A stretch of 64,000 nt of DNA from Patescibacteria group bacterium (GCA_026415975.1 JAOAFZ010000003.1:181374-245373); one strand, 5' to 3'; shown: positions 27,521-37,558, counted from the stretch's first letter. Numbers and translations are program-made. Notes: a model not told the origin generated them from the letters alone.

Positions 27521-27645
27521 GTTGATAAATCGTTCTGAGTGCATCTTTATTTCGCATTTCCGGTTTCAAAGCCGGAATGCAAAAAGCACTGTTTGCGCTA
27601 ACACTCGCAAGCAGTGCTCGCTAATATCCGAGTAACTGGGTTAGG
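27521..27645 (+). other. 16S precursor leader: 5' arms of the processing stem with two inserted hairpins
   Basis: Arm A (27521-27545) pairs with 29303-29327 at 24 of 25 positions. Arm B (27617-27645) pairs with 29274-29302 at 26 of 29 positions, with G-U possible at one more. Between them sit two self-complementary hairpins, 27554-27580 (stem around TTTCAAAG) and 27585-27618 (AGCACTG/CAGTGCT with inner TTGCG/CGCAA). On the 3' side the two arms are continuous, so the folded precursor is a long stem enclosing 16S with a two-hairpin bulge. RNase III (rnc at 12.4 kb) is the expected processing enzyme. Confidence 0.8.
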
Positions 27646-27679
27646 GATGGCTTCTAAGCATTTCTAACCAAACAAACTT

Positions 27680-29189
<1,510 letters not shown>

Positions 29190-29197
29190 CTATTTTT

Positions 29198-29327
29198 TTT
29201 ACCGGTGAGCACTTTGCTCTCCGGCGAATAGAAATATTCCCTTCGTTAGAGGGAATTCAAAAAATAGAGGCGACCTAACCCGGTTACGCGGAAATTAGCG
29301 AGGATGCACTCAGAAAGATTTATCAAC
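29198..29327 (+). other. 16S precursor trailer: local hairpins and 3' arms of the processing stem
   Basis: Just after 16S, two hairpins can form: one at about 29201-29224 (CCGGTGAGCA/TGCTCTCCGG) and one at about 29235-29255 (ATTCCCT/AGGGAAT). Then come the stem arms 29274-29302 and 29303-29327, which pair with the leader. No gene is seen between 29190 and 29391, and no typical terminator beyond a T-rich stretch near 29365. Confidence 0.7.
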
Positions 29328-29391
29328 CCTCTACCTCCTACCAGGACGGCAACCGGAGTGTATTTATTTTTTTATTAGAGGTTACATTAAA

Positions 29392-30213
29392 CTACTCAAT
29401 ACTTACTGTTTCTCCGGGTTTCGGATATCCGAAGCACTCCGCCCCGGTTTTTCCAAGCTCTTCGGGTTCGCGTTCCCATGCACTTATGCTGAGATATGGA
29501 TTTTCCTGGGGACCACAGGGCCCGGGATATACTACCAGCTCACCCGATGTCCCTGCAAAAAGATGCTCCACGAACCGTGCCTTCCGGACAGCACCGTGCA
29601 GACGGACCGTCACGATTTCGTTATAGGCATGCTTTTCACGAAGGTCTTCCCGGTGAATCGAGGTGTGGATGTTACCGAATACATCCACATGCCCCACGAC
29701 GGCTCGGTCAAGAAGCGGTATCAAATGAGTATGAATTTCCTCCAGCTCCATCTTGGTTTCGAGATTTTCCGCAAGGTGTGCAACAATTCTCGAATAGACA
29801 TCACGACCACGGCTCGCGGGCTGTTCATTTATTCCGGGATAGGTGAACGCCCGGTGAACTTTATGTTTTAGTAAACTAAAGGCATTTCCTGCATTAGTTC
29901 CTACTACATACAAACCGCTCACCAGAAGGAGAATAAGCAATTCCGCCGGCCGCGGCACATCATCACGTTCGGATACAGGCAGACGGGGGTCCGTATGAAC
30001 GAAGAGTACCGTCTCCAATGGGCTACCCAGCCGTTCCTCGGTTTCTACAGCCTGCGCAGCAAGATATCCGGTATGGATTGTAGAAGGATGAGCCGGAATA
30101 AACGCAAGATCAGGGAAGTTTGCTGCACTCATATATCCGCCCAGTGCAGATCGGAATTGCTGGGTGTAGAGCGGATCAGCAGCCCAGTCAGCAACAACAA
30201 GAACCTTCTTCAT
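29392..30213 (-). CDS. SAM hydroxide adenosyltransferase-like protein (DUF62 family), copy 1
   Basis: This 273-residue protein resembles the DUF62/SAM-dependent halogenase-hydrolase family, whose members split S-adenosylmethionine to adenosine and methionine. Family-like features are the N-terminal VADWAADPLYTQQFRSALGG, a VFVHTDPRLP stretch, VDVFGNIHTS (the D-x-FGN motif) and a C-terminal beta domain with GTSGELVVYPGP. It is more diverged than the neighbouring copy. TATACT on the minus strand ends 6 nt before the ATG. It may not be a hydrolase; substrate is unknown. Confidence 0.65.
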   Translation of the reverse strand: MKKVLVVADWAADPLYTQQFRSALGGYMSAANFPDLAFIPAHPSTIHTGYLAAQAVETEERLGSPLETVLFVHTDPRLPVSERDDVPRPAELLILLLVSGLYVVGTNAGNAFSLLKHKVHRAFTYPGINEQPASRGRDVYSRIVAHLAENLETKMELEEIHTHLIPLLDRAVVGHVDVFGNIHTSIHREDLREKHAYNEIVTVRLHGAVRKARFVEHLFAGTSGELVVYPGPCGPQENPYLSISAWEREPEELGKTGAECFGYPKPGETVSIE

Positions 30214-30302
30214 ACAGCCAGTATACAGTTAATTTACCGGGAGCTACAAGGGGTACACCACAGCTTGCGCGGGTTGCTGAGAAGATAGTTTCTTTCTGAT
30301 CG

Positions 30303-31103
30303 TTAGGACTGCTCTATAAGAACGCTTCCCGAAGAGAGTCCAAAGCGCTCCGCTGCACTTTTTCCCTGGATAACGACCTCCAGAAACCGCTTCTGTCCAA
30401 AACCTGAACTGCCGATAATAAGGGCAGGTTCGTCGTTTGGGACATCCTTGAGGCGCGCATAGCAATAGAGCTGACCAACCGTAGTTTTCACCTTCTTGCC
30501 AGGCTTGAAATCGATTTCCTCGGGCAGAATGGTAGTTTTGCAGTTTCCGAAATTGTCCACCCACCATACTGCAAGGGGAGCATCTTCGATTTGATCTAAA
30601 GGCAGAATATCTGCTTTCACATGGATTCCCTCATAGAGCCATTTAGCCAATCTCGGCATGTAGTCGAAACTGCGAAACTGGGATTTAACTACGAGATCCC
30701 GGAATTCAGCGTTAAACTGTCCGATTTCGATCATTTGATCAATAACGGTCGGCAGATCGGTAACATAGGCGGTTTCGATAAGACCGAACTTTTTCGCAAG
30801 CGAGAGCGTATAGCCGTCGATCGTAGATACAACCAACGTCTGCTTGTGACGGAAATATCCGAAAGGGGTACCGTTAGGCCATTTCTTTCCGCGTCCGTGC
30901 CGGGGAGCGATGTTACACATGATAATCCCTTCTGCACCATACGCCGCATCCATGATATCGATAATATTCCCTGCTCCCTCGAGATCCTTAAAAGACTCGA
31001 TACCAACGGTGGTGATGTTGGTCTTGAATAATGAAGCGGCACGGGTGGCTTGACGGGCCATTGCATTTTCGTCACGACAATCGTTGATGATAGTTACGAA
31101 CAT
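30303..31103 (-). CDS. SAM hydroxide adenosyltransferase-like protein (DUF62 family), copy 2
   Basis: This 266-residue family member opens MFVTIINDCRDENAMARQ, in place of the usual TDFG-type start. It has a VSTIDGYTLSLAKKFG segment, the WWVDNFGNCKTTI motif and a C-terminal IIGSSGFGQKRFLEVVIQGKSAAERFG, which corresponds to the NSxGxLEIAxxxGxAA signature. The likely reaction is hydrolysis of S-adenosylmethionine. It has a leader of about 43 nt with a perfect hairpin, unlike most genes here. It is upstream of copy 1 on the same strand with an 89-nt gap. Confidence 0.75.
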   Translation of the reverse strand: MFVTIINDCRDENAMARQATRAASLFKTNITTVGIESFKDLEGAGNIIDIMDAAYGAEGIIMCNIAPRHGRGKKWPNGTPFGYFRHKQTLVVSTIDGYTLSLAKKFGLIETAYVTDLPTVIDQMIEIGQFNAEFRDLVVKSQFRSFDYMPRLAKWLYEGIHVKADILPLDQIEDAPLAVWWVDNFGNCKTTILPEEIDFKPGKKVKTTVGQLYCYARLKDVPNDEPALIIGSSGFGQKRFLEVVIQGKSAAERFGLSSGSVLIEQS

Positions 31104-31117
31104 CGGTGATTGGGGGA

Positions 31118-31158
31118 TCAGTTCGGGAGAACTGAGGAAACAGATAAAACCTATTGTA
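31118..31158 (-). promoter_or_regulatory. Promoter and leader hairpin of the second DUF62 gene
   Basis: On the minus strand TACAAT (complement of 31153-31158) lies 49 nt before the ATG. The leader contains a perfect 7-bp hairpin with a 4-nt loop (TCAGTTC/GAACTGA, 31118-31135). It stands out because most genes nearby have no leader. It could be a regulatory element, but there is too little sequence for a known riboswitch class. Confidence 0.4.
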
Positions 31159-31295
31159 CCATACCCGAAAAAATGTCAAGCACAATAAAAGAAAGAGCTT
31201 TCACCTGTCTCGATGTGTCGAAGCAGCACATAGTATAGAATAAATTAGCTACACATGTCTCCTCTGCTGTGGTACAATGTTTTCTCGGCACGTAT

Positions 31296-31367
31296 GCGTC
31301 TGTGGCTCAGTGGTAGAGCGCTTTCCTGATAAGAAAGAGGTCGATGGTTCGATTCCATCCAGACGCA
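31296..31367 (+). tRNA. tRNA-Ile (GAU)
   Basis: The cloverleaf closes fully: acceptor GCGTCTG/CAGACGC, D arm GCTC/GAGC, anticodon stem CTTTC/GAAAG with loop CTGATAA, and T arm GATGG/CCATC. The anticodon GAU reads isoleucine. CCA is not encoded. A TACAAT at 31273-31278 may be the promoter. tRNA-Val follows after 24 nt. Confidence 0.97.
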
Positions 31368-31391
31368 CAGATACTTAAGGCTTCACAAAAA

Positions 31392-31467
31392 GGTCGCATA
31401 GCTCAGCTGGTAGAGCGCTCGGCTTACATCCGAAAGGTCCCAGGTTCAAGTCCTGGTGCGACCACCA
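31392..31467 (+). tRNA. tRNA-Val (UAC)
   Basis: Acceptor GGTCGCA/TGCGACC, D arm GCTC/GAGC, anticodon loop CTTACAT (anticodon UAC) and T arm CCAGG/CCTGG are all present, with CCA encoded at 31465-31467. The lowest pair of the anticodon stem is a C-A mismatch. It is probably co-transcribed with tRNA-Ile. Confidence 0.97.
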
Positions 31468-31565
31468 CATGTCCTCCAATAAACAGCGGATATATAGATT
31501 CCATTTCTCCCGTCACGTAACCCTGGTTGCCTGTGCTCATGCTTTTGTTCTATACTTACAGTTAC

Positions 31566-33806
31566 ATGAGGACAACTAGTCCCGGCTTCTGGGTCGAAAA
31601 AATCGGAAACTTTACCGAAGGAGCTTTAAACCTACTTTGGTATTTTCCGTATTTGTTTTCTGTGGTTGAGTTACTGCGAACATTGTTTTTACCCTGGAAA
31701 GGGCTTACTGACCAGTCAAAAGAGCGTGGATTCTCTTTTTCGGGCTTTTTTAACCGTCTCATGTTCAATTGTATCTCTATAGGGATTGGTTTTTGCGCGC
31801 GTGCAACACTCTTAATTACTTTTTTCCTTGTTCAATCAACATACATCTTGCTTCTGCCATTTCTGTTTATTCTTTTTTTTCTGACGTTACCGCTTCAGTA
31901 TGTTGTATACCTTGTTTCGCCATCCCGTGAAGAAATAAAAAAGCGGCTTCGTGACCGTTTTGTACAAACACACGCACTAAAGCCGGAAAATCACTCTGTG
32001 GTGGAATCCTGGTTCGAAACAGAGTATGAAGAGCACTATCGAAAATCGCTCTGGTGGAAACTGGAGAATTTGACCAACTCCACCCCGCTCGCAAAAGACT
32101 GGAGCGCCGGCTTTACCGTGCACCTTGATGAATATGTGATCGAGCTTACCAGTCCGGCATACCAAAGCCGGATTTCCCATATTATAGGAAGGGCAAAGGA
32201 AATCTCCTTAATTGAAAATGCGCTTCTTAAATCCGAAGAGGCAAACGCATTACTGGTCGGTGAAGAGGGGGTTGGACGTCATACTATACTTGATGCATTT
32301 GCACAGAATATTTATTTTGGCCGCTGTAATGCTCTCCTTGCATACCGTCGTGTTCTCCTGCTACAGATGGAGAAGGTTCTTGCCCGCTATACAGATGCCA
32401 AGGAGCGTGAAAACTTTGTAGCAACGCTGTTTGATGAAGCTGCCCGATCCGGAAATGTTATTCTTGCTATAGACAACTTTGATCGCTATGTTTCCGGTGG
32501 TGAGGCGAACCGGCTCGACCTGAGCATTCCGTTTGAACACTACGGAAAAACAAATCGCATTCAGATCATCGGTATGACGACTCCGTACGAGTACGACAAG
32601 TATATCTTCCCGAATGAAAAGATTCGTATGATCTTCAATAAAGTTGATATTGCAGAAATAAGCAAAGGTGACACCCTTAGAATTCTCATGGATATAAATT
32701 CAATTATGGAACGCCGGTATAAACTGTATATTCCATACGAGACCCTCTTAGCAGTTGTCGAAAAAAGTGACTTTTTTATTACTTCAGTTCCATTCCCGGA
32801 AAAGGCTATTCAGCTTCTTGATTCAGCATGTGTATTTACAAAAGAGCATGCTGCCCGGGCTATTGTTACTCCGGAGGTAATTGACTCGGTACTGAGTGAG
32901 CATATCCATGTACCGACAACCTTGAATGATGAGTTGAAAGGCAAGTTGCTTTCACTGGAAAATGATTTATCGAGCCAGGTAGTAAACCAAAATGAGGCGA
33001 TCCACGAGCTTGCTGCAGCAATGCGACGTGCTTTTCTGCTTCTGGGTAAACGAAAGAAGCCGCTCGTCAGTTTTCTGTTTCTCGGACCGACCGGTGTGGG
33101 CAAAACAGAGACAGCAAAAGCAATCGCCAGACTTTTTTTCGGAGCAGAAAAAACTATGCTGCGTTTTGATATGTCGCTTTACCAGACGAAAGAGGACATA
33201 CCGAAGCTGGTAGGCTCACCGGAGTCGCACGAACCCGGTCTTCTTACCGATGCCATCCGCCGTCAGCCGTATGGAGTATTATTGCTTGATGAAATTGAAA
33301 AAGCAGATAAAAATCTTCTGAATATCTTTCTCACTATTCTAGACGAGGGATACTACACTGACGGATACGGCAAACGGGTCGACTGTAAGAACCTTGTCAT
33401 TATTGCAACCAGCAATGCCGGAGCCGATTTCATCTTCCAGAAATTGCAGCAGGGAACTGTTCCGGGGAGTAATGAGTTGATTGCGCACCTAATTGAAAAA
33501 AGACTCTTTACACCCGAGTTTTTGAACCGGTTCGACGGTGTAATAGCGTATAAACCGATTCAGCAGGATAACATGGTGACTATAGCCCGCAAAATGATGG
33601 CCGGAATCGAGAAACAGATCATGGAGTTGCACCAGGTTCACCTTGAAGTCTCGGACGCAACGTTGCAGGCGGTTCTATCACGCAACTTCGATCCTGCGTT
33701 CGGTGCAAGAAACCTGGAACGGGTGCTCCGAAACGAAATCGAAGATCAGGTCGCACAACTGATTCTCGCCGGAAAAGCACCTCCCGGCAGTACAATCCGC
33801 ATGTAA
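31566..33806 (+). CDS. Membrane-anchored ClpB/ClpA-like AAA+ ATPase
   Basis: This protein of about 746 residues has an N-terminal membrane part with two or three hydrophobic segments within residues 1-125, then two AAA+ domains. The first (Walker A-like GEEGVGRHT, about 233) has Arg where the catalytic Lys should be. The second is intact: GPTGVGKTE (about 508), LLLDEIEKA, a sensor IIATSNAGAD and FLNRFDGVIAY, ending in the ClpB-type small domain (FGARNLERVLRNEIE). The usual Clp N-domain is absent. It may act as a membrane-tethered unfoldase. The start at 31566 is 9 nt after TATACT; 31527 is an alternative. Confidence 0.85.
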   Translation: MRTTSPGFWVEKIGNFTEGALNLLWYFPYLFSVVELLRTLFLPWKGLTDQSKERGFSFSGFFNRLMFNCISIGIGFCARATLLITFFLVQSTYILLLPFLFILFFLTLPLQYVVYLVSPSREEIKKRLRDRFVQTHALKPENHSVVESWFETEYEEHYRKSLWWKLENLTNSTPLAKDWSAGFTVHLDEYVIELTSPAYQSRISHIIGRAKEISLIENALLKSEEANALLVGEEGVGRHTILDAFAQNIYFGRCNALLAYRRVLLLQMEKVLARYTDAKERENFVATLFDEAARSGNVILAIDNFDRYVSGGEANRLDLSIPFEHYGKTNRIQIIGMTTPYEYDKYIFPNEKIRMIFNKVDIAEISKGDTLRILMDINSIMERRYKLYIPYETLLAVVEKSDFFITSVPFPEKAIQLLDSACVFTKEHAARAIVTPEVIDSVLSEHIHVPTTLNDELKGKLLSLENDLSSQVVNQNEAIHELAAAMRRAFLLLGKRKKPLVSFLFLGPTGVGKTETAKAIARLFFGAEKTMLRFDMSLYQTKEDIPKLVGSPESHEPGLLTDAIRRQPYGVLLLDEIEKADKNLLNIFLTILDEGYYTDGYGKRVDCKNLVIIATSNAGADFIFQKLQQGTVPGSNELIAHLIEKRLFTPEFLNRFDGVIAYKPIQQDNMVTIARKMMAGIEKQIMELHQVHLEVSDATLQAVLSRNFDPAFGARNLERVLRNEIEDQVAQLILAGKAPPGSTIRM

Positions 33807-33812
33807 GTGGTG

Positions 33813-33818
33813 TATACT
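33813..33818 (+). promoter_or_regulatory. -10 box (TATACT) of a 45-codon ORF
   Basis: TATACT ends 6 nt before the ATG at 33825, the standard leaderless spacing of this genome. It lies directly after the ClpB-like stop. Confidence 0.45.
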
Positions 33819-33824
33819 GGCTCC

Positions 33825-33962
33825 ATGTACATACAAATTGTTGATGACTACCCGGATGCACTTAAAATCCGGAAAAAGGTATTCCAAGTAGAGCAAAAGG
33901 TTCAAAACACTTTTCCCCAGCTTCGATATAATGTATGGCATGGGCCTTCTGATTACCATTGA
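33825..33962 (+). CDS. 45-residue ORF, possible GNAT remnant, overlapping tmk
   Basis: This short frame encodes MYIQIVDDYPDALKIRKKVF and continues QVEQKVQNT. The pattern of an aliphatic-Arg-x-x-Val-Phe followed by EQ matches the first helix of GNAT acetyltransferases (IRxxVFxxEQ). The rest of such an enzyme is missing: the frame ends after 45 residues inside tmk. TATACT stands 6 nt before the ATG. It could be a truncated acetyltransferase gene whose promoter survives, or a real small protein. Confidence 0.4.
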   Translation: MYIQIVDDYPDALKIRKKVFQVEQKVQNTFPQLRYNVWHGPSDYH

Positions 33963-34752
33963 GGGTGGCGAGTATGTAGGAAAAACCACACTCGCAATTC
34001 CCGGGCTTCTCAGCTTGCTAGAAAGCTGCGGAATACCTGTTCTTTCAAGTCGTGAACCGGGCGGAACACCAGAGGGTGAACGGATCCGAAATGAAATTTT
34101 CCGGAAGGTTGCAGATGGCGCAAATGAAAAAGAACTGGCCATTCTCTTTAACAAGGCCCGTCGTATTCATTTGGATACGGTAATCATCCCGTTTCTGGGG
34201 AAACACAAAGAGAAGAATGCGGTGGTACTATTGGACCGGTATCTGGACTCAACACGGGTGTATCAGGGCCTGGAGGGCAAACTCGGGCTGGAAACTATTT
34301 ACGAACTTGAAAGAGAATTCGTAGACGGGTATCTGCCTGACCTGACTTTTATACTCTACTTTCCCGATACCATGATAGAAAAACTTATTACTGCCCGTCG
34401 AATGATCACTTCTCCAGTTTCTGGGGACCGCTCGCATACCGCCTGGGACGACGTACCCCCCGCAACTCACCGAAAACGGCAGGAATGGTACCTCTCGCTT
34501 GCCGAACTTGCAAAAAAAAATGGTGAGACACGTGTTTTCGAGCTTGTTGACGCTTCTCTTCCCCCGGGTACTGTAATTGGCCAGATCGCCCGGAAAACTT
34601 TGCAATACATCATGAGCCACAGCTGCCTGAATATTCCGCGTAATTTCACCTCATGCTTCGAGGACGCACTTAACGCATTTCGTGCTTCGCCTTTACACAT
34701 CAAGCTTGATCGGCAGTGGAAACGACAACAACATCTGCTGACACAGCTTTGA
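33940..34752 (+). CDS. tmk: Thymidylate kinase-like protein
   Basis: It phosphorylates dTMP to dTDP if the assignment is right. The N terminus is LLITIEGGEYVGKTT, with a P-loop GGEYVGKT close to the family's GxDGxGKT. SSREPGGTPEGERIR is the classic dTMP kinase motif, and VVLLDRYLDSTRVYQG is the DRY/FxxS region. At 270 residues it is longer than the usual ~210: the lid region and a C-terminal extension are unusual. TATAAT (33927-33932) ends 7 nt before the ATG at 33940; the ATG at 33931 lies within that box. Confidence 0.85.
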   Translation: MGLLITIEGGEYVGKTTLAIPGLLSLLESCGIPVLSSREPGGTPEGERIRNEIFRKVADGANEKELAILFNKARRIHLDTVIIPFLGKHKEKNAVVLLDRYLDSTRVYQGLEGKLGLETIYELEREFVDGYLPDLTFILYFPDTMIEKLITARRMITSPVSGDRSHTAWDDVPPATHRKRQEWYLSLAELAKKNGETRVFELVDASLPPGTVIGQIARKTLQYIMSHSCLNIPRNFTSCFEDALNAFRASPLHIKLDRQWKRQQHLLTQL

Positions 34753-34769
34753 TACAATAGATCAAACCT

Positions 34770-35177
34770 ATGGACAAAACACTTCTCGGCATCTCGATGC
34801 TGTTCTTTCTGGCTTTTGTCGTATTCATGACATTTATGGTATTTAACGATCAGCTTACCACAGCTGCGCGTGCAAGCAATCAATCCTTCTCACCGCAACG
34901 CTCACTGGTCTTCGGCTGGCCTCTAAATCTAAAAGCAGACGGCAAAGAACGGGCAGAGATAACCGTGTTTATTCGCGATAATGAAGGTGATGCTGTTCCC
35001 AACCGGATAGTGTCGGCACAAACGACACTTGGCACTCTGGATAAGGATACCGTTCAGGCAGATGCCAACGGAAAGGCAGTCTTCACGCTTACATCAACTA
35101 CACCAGGCCTTGCAGAACTTGAGGCGTTCGTGGATAATACCCCAATAACCACACGAATATCAATTCAATTCCAGTGA
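34770..35177 (+). CDS. Membrane-anchored protein with an Ig-like (Big_1/invasin-type) domain
   Basis: This 135-residue protein has an N-terminal membrane helix (about 5-27, LGISMLFFLAFVVFMTFMVF) and one extracytoplasmic Ig-like domain. That domain contains ITVFIRDNEGDAVPNRIV, LGTLDKDTVQADANGKAVFTLTS and AELEAFVD, typical of Big_1 folds. It probably faces the outside of the membrane; function is unknown. TACAAT lies 11 nt upstream of the ATG. galU follows after 6 nt. Confidence 0.75.
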   Translation: MDKTLLGISMLFFLAFVVFMTFMVFNDQLTTAARASNQSFSPQRSLVFGWPLNLKADGKERAEITVFIRDNEGDAVPNRIVSAQTTLGTLDKDTVQADANGKAVFTLTSTTPGLAELEAFVDNTPITTRISIQFQ

Positions 35178-35183
35178 TTTCCT

Positions 35184-36062
35184 ATGGCCATCATCAAAAA
35201 AGTCGTAATTCCTGCTGCCGGTTTCGGTACACGCTTCCTGCCGCAAACAAAGGCAATGCCGAAAGAGATGCTGCCAATTGTTGATAAGCCAGTTATCCAG
35301 TACGTTGTCGAGGAAGCAGTTGAATCCGGAATACGAGATGTCATCATTGTTACCGGTTCGAACAAACGGGCAATAGAAGATCATTTTGACAAGCCAACCC
35401 AGGATCTTGTCCAGAACCTGGTTGGCGGTAATAAAGAGCACATGCTACAGACGATCAATCAGATCGCTGACATGGCAAACTTTATTTACATACGACAGAA
35501 AGGGCCGTATGGAAACGGTACCCCGGTATTGAGTGCCGAACCTTTGATCCAGAACGAGCCGTTTGCAGTATTATGGGGCGACGAATTTATTTCATCCACG
35601 CCACCCCGTTTACAACAGATGATTGAAGTCTATGAAAAATATCCGGGAATCGTAATTTCCGGAGTTGAGATAAAAAAAGAAGAAGATCTTGCCAGATATG
35701 GAATCGCTGACCTGGAACCTGTCGAGGGAAATGTCTACAAGATCAGAAATATCGTCGAAAAACCCAGTCCTGCTGAAGCGCCATCAAATATTGCAACCCA
35801 TGGTGCGTATATACTTCCGCCTGAGATTTTTGGAGCCCTCCGGCAGATCAAACCCGGAAAAGGTGGTGAGATATGGCTCGTTGATGCAATAAACCACTTG
35901 AAGAACCAGGGAATGGAGACCTACGCGGTGGTTGTGAAAAACGCGACGTACTACGACACCGGCAACAAGCTTGAGTACATGAAGACTGTGATCGATATCG
36001 CCCTCAAACACCCCGAGGTCAACGGCGAGTTTCGCGCGTTCTTGAAGAGTCTAAAACTCTAA
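35184..36062 (+). CDS. galU: UTP--glucose-1-phosphate uridylyltransferase
   Basis: GalU makes UDP-glucose for surface glycans. At 292 residues it is normal length. The signature KKVVIPAAGFGTRFLPQTKAMPKEMLPI (nucleotide-binding and lysine motifs) and the segment KPVIQYVVEEAVESGI are diagnostic. VLWGDEFI, GVEIKKEEDLARYGI and YYDTGNKLEYMKTV also match. It is cytoplasmic and lies 6 nt after the Ig-domain gene, probably in one transcript. Confidence 0.96.
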   Translation: MAIIKKVVIPAAGFGTRFLPQTKAMPKEMLPIVDKPVIQYVVEEAVESGIRDVIIVTGSNKRAIEDHFDKPTQDLVQNLVGGNKEHMLQTINQIADMANFIYIRQKGPYGNGTPVLSAEPLIQNEPFAVLWGDEFISSTPPRLQQMIEVYEKYPGIVISGVEIKKEEDLARYGIADLEPVEGNVYKIRNIVEKPSPAEAPSNIATHGAYILPPEIFGALRQIKPGKGGEIWLVDAINHLKNQGMETYAVVVKNATYYDTGNKLEYMKTVIDIALKHPEVNGEFRAFLKSLKL

Positions 36063-36107
36063 CTGGGGTAACCCCGAGGTCAAAAGCACGCCGACCGAAA
36101 CGCATCC

Positions 36108-36145
36108 CGATGCAACGGATCGTTGTAGGAATCTTTTTTTACACA
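36108..36145 (+). terminator. Possible rho-independent terminator after galU
   Basis: A 7-bp stem (TGCAACG/CGTTGTA, 3-nt loop) is followed after a few bases by seven T residues. It lies between galU and the rpsB promoter. The stem is short and the spacing to the T run is loose. Confidence 0.4.
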
Positions 36146-36185
36146 ATTTCCATTGCAATCCCGACTTTTTTTGTTACAATCTGAT

Positions 36186-37037
36186 ATGGCAACTAAATCA
36201 CCGCAGACATCTGATTCGATCAATGAAGTAGAAACACTATTTCAACTAGGTGCGCACCTTGGGCACCGCAAAGCACGAGTTCACCCAAAAGCGTATCGTT
36301 TTATCTATAAATTCATCAATGGCGTTTCGATAATCGATCTTACAAAGACGGTAAACCTGCTCAATAAAGCGCGCACAAGCCTTACCGAACATGCGAAGGA
36401 GGGCAAAAAGCTACTTTTGGTTGCAACAAAAAAATCTCATGCTGCCATGGCTGCAGAGCTTGCGCAGCGATATGGTGTTGCTTATACCACAACAAAATGG
36501 CTGCCCGGCCTGATAACGAACTTTGAGACACTTTTCCGCAATGTTCAGAAACTTGAAAGGATGAAAAAGGAACAGGAGTCCGGGACATGGGATCAATTTG
36601 TCAAACATGAACGTGTTGCCATGTCAAAGGCATTGTATCGTCTTGAGCGTTTCTATAAAGGTCTTCTCCCTCTCAAGCACCGGCCGGACGTACTCCTCGT
36701 AATCGATGCAAAAAAAGAAAAGAATGCTATCACCGAAGCGCGAAAGCACAACATTCCCGTAATCGCGATCGTTGATACGAACTCAAATCCCGACGAAGTC
36801 ACCGTTCCAGTCGTGATGAACGATGACTCCCCCGAAGTCGTCCGGTATGTTCTGGAGAACTTGCTGAAAACCTATTCGTCCGCGTATACTGAGAAAAAAG
36901 CCGAATCTGCCGTCGATGCAGCAACGGTTGCAGAAGAAAAGGCATCCCAGGCTGAAAAAGAATCGAGTGAAAAGCCCGTCAAGCCTAAAACAAAGACGGC
37001 CCGGAAACCGGCTTCAAAGAAAGAATCGTCTCAATGA
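36186..37037 (+). CDS. rpsB: 30S ribosomal protein S2
   Basis: This 283-residue small-subunit protein starts MATKSPQTSDSINEVETLFQ and has GAHLGHRKARVHPKAYRFIY and RPDVLLVIDAKKEKNAITEA, as expected. After about residue 235 it has an Ala/Lys/Glu-rich tail (EKPVKPKTKTARKPASKK), longer than in most bacteria. TACAAT (36175-36180) ends 5 nt before the ATG, so the mRNA is predicted to be leaderless even for this ribosomal gene. tsf follows, the universal gene order. Confidence 0.97.
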   Translation: MATKSPQTSDSINEVETLFQLGAHLGHRKARVHPKAYRFIYKFINGVSIIDLTKTVNLLNKARTSLTEHAKEGKKLLLVATKKSHAAMAAELAQRYGVAYTTTKWLPGLITNFETLFRNVQKLERMKKEQESGTWDQFVKHERVAMSKALYRLERFYKGLLPLKHRPDVLLVIDAKKEKNAITEARKHNIPVIAIVDTNSNPDEVTVPVVMNDDSPEVVRYVLENLLKTYSSAYTEKKAESAVDAATVAEEKASQAEKESSEKPVKPKTKTARKPASKKESSQ

Positions 37038-37089
37038 GCGATTCCAGTGTGGTACCGGTTATTTTTAGAATTTCCCTATCGCAATCCCT

Positions 37090-37548
37090 ATGGCAGCAGA
37101 CATGAGACTCCTGAAAGAACTCCGTAAAAAAACCGGTGTTTCATTTTCGGTAATCAAAAAAGCACTTGAAGAATCAAATAATGACCCAGCCAAAGCAGAG
37201 AAGCTCATGTCAGAGTGGGGAGTAAAAAAGGCTGCTGACAAGGCTGATCGCGATGCCGGTCAGGGTGGGGTTTTTACCTATATGCACCATAACCGGAAGA
37301 TAGCCACCATGGTAGAACTCCGGACTGAGACCGATTTTGTAGCTGGAAATGATGAGTTCAGGAAGCTCGGTATGGAGCTCGCGATGCAGATGTCATTGTT
37401 CCGTGGGGACAGTGTTGAAGAGTTCCTCAAACAGCAGTACATCCGCGACATGAGTAAAACGGTTGATCAGCTTCTCAAGGATGCGATTCTGAAATTTGGC
37501 GAAAATATCCGAATTGCCCGTATTATCCGTTGGGAACTCGGCGAATAA
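37090..37548 (+). CDS. tsf: Elongation factor Ts, short form
   Basis: EF-Ts is the nucleotide exchange factor of EF-Tu. The N-terminal UBA-like domain is present (LLKELRKKTGVSFSVIKKALEES). The core contains VELRTETDFVAGNDEFRKLG, with the TDFVA motif that contacts EF-Tu. At 152 residues only one core subdomain is present, similar to or shorter than Thermus-type EF-Ts and much shorter than the ~290 of many bacteria. It follows rpsB by 52 nt and precedes frr. Confidence 0.95.
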   Translation: MAADMRLLKELRKKTGVSFSVIKKALEESNNDPAKAEKLMSEWGVKKAADKADRDAGQGGVFTYMHHNRKIATMVELRTETDFVAGNDEFRKLGMELAMQMSLFRGDSVEEFLKQQYIRDMSKTVDQLLKDAILKFGENIRIARIIRWELGE

Positions 37549-37558
37549 TATTCCTGCC

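Noticed and set aside
27354..27569. Minus-strand frame of 71 codons between the last prepilin and 16S
   Set aside because: It lies across the 16S promoter (27451-27479) and the first processing arm, has no promoter or family match, and is best explained as antisense to the leader.
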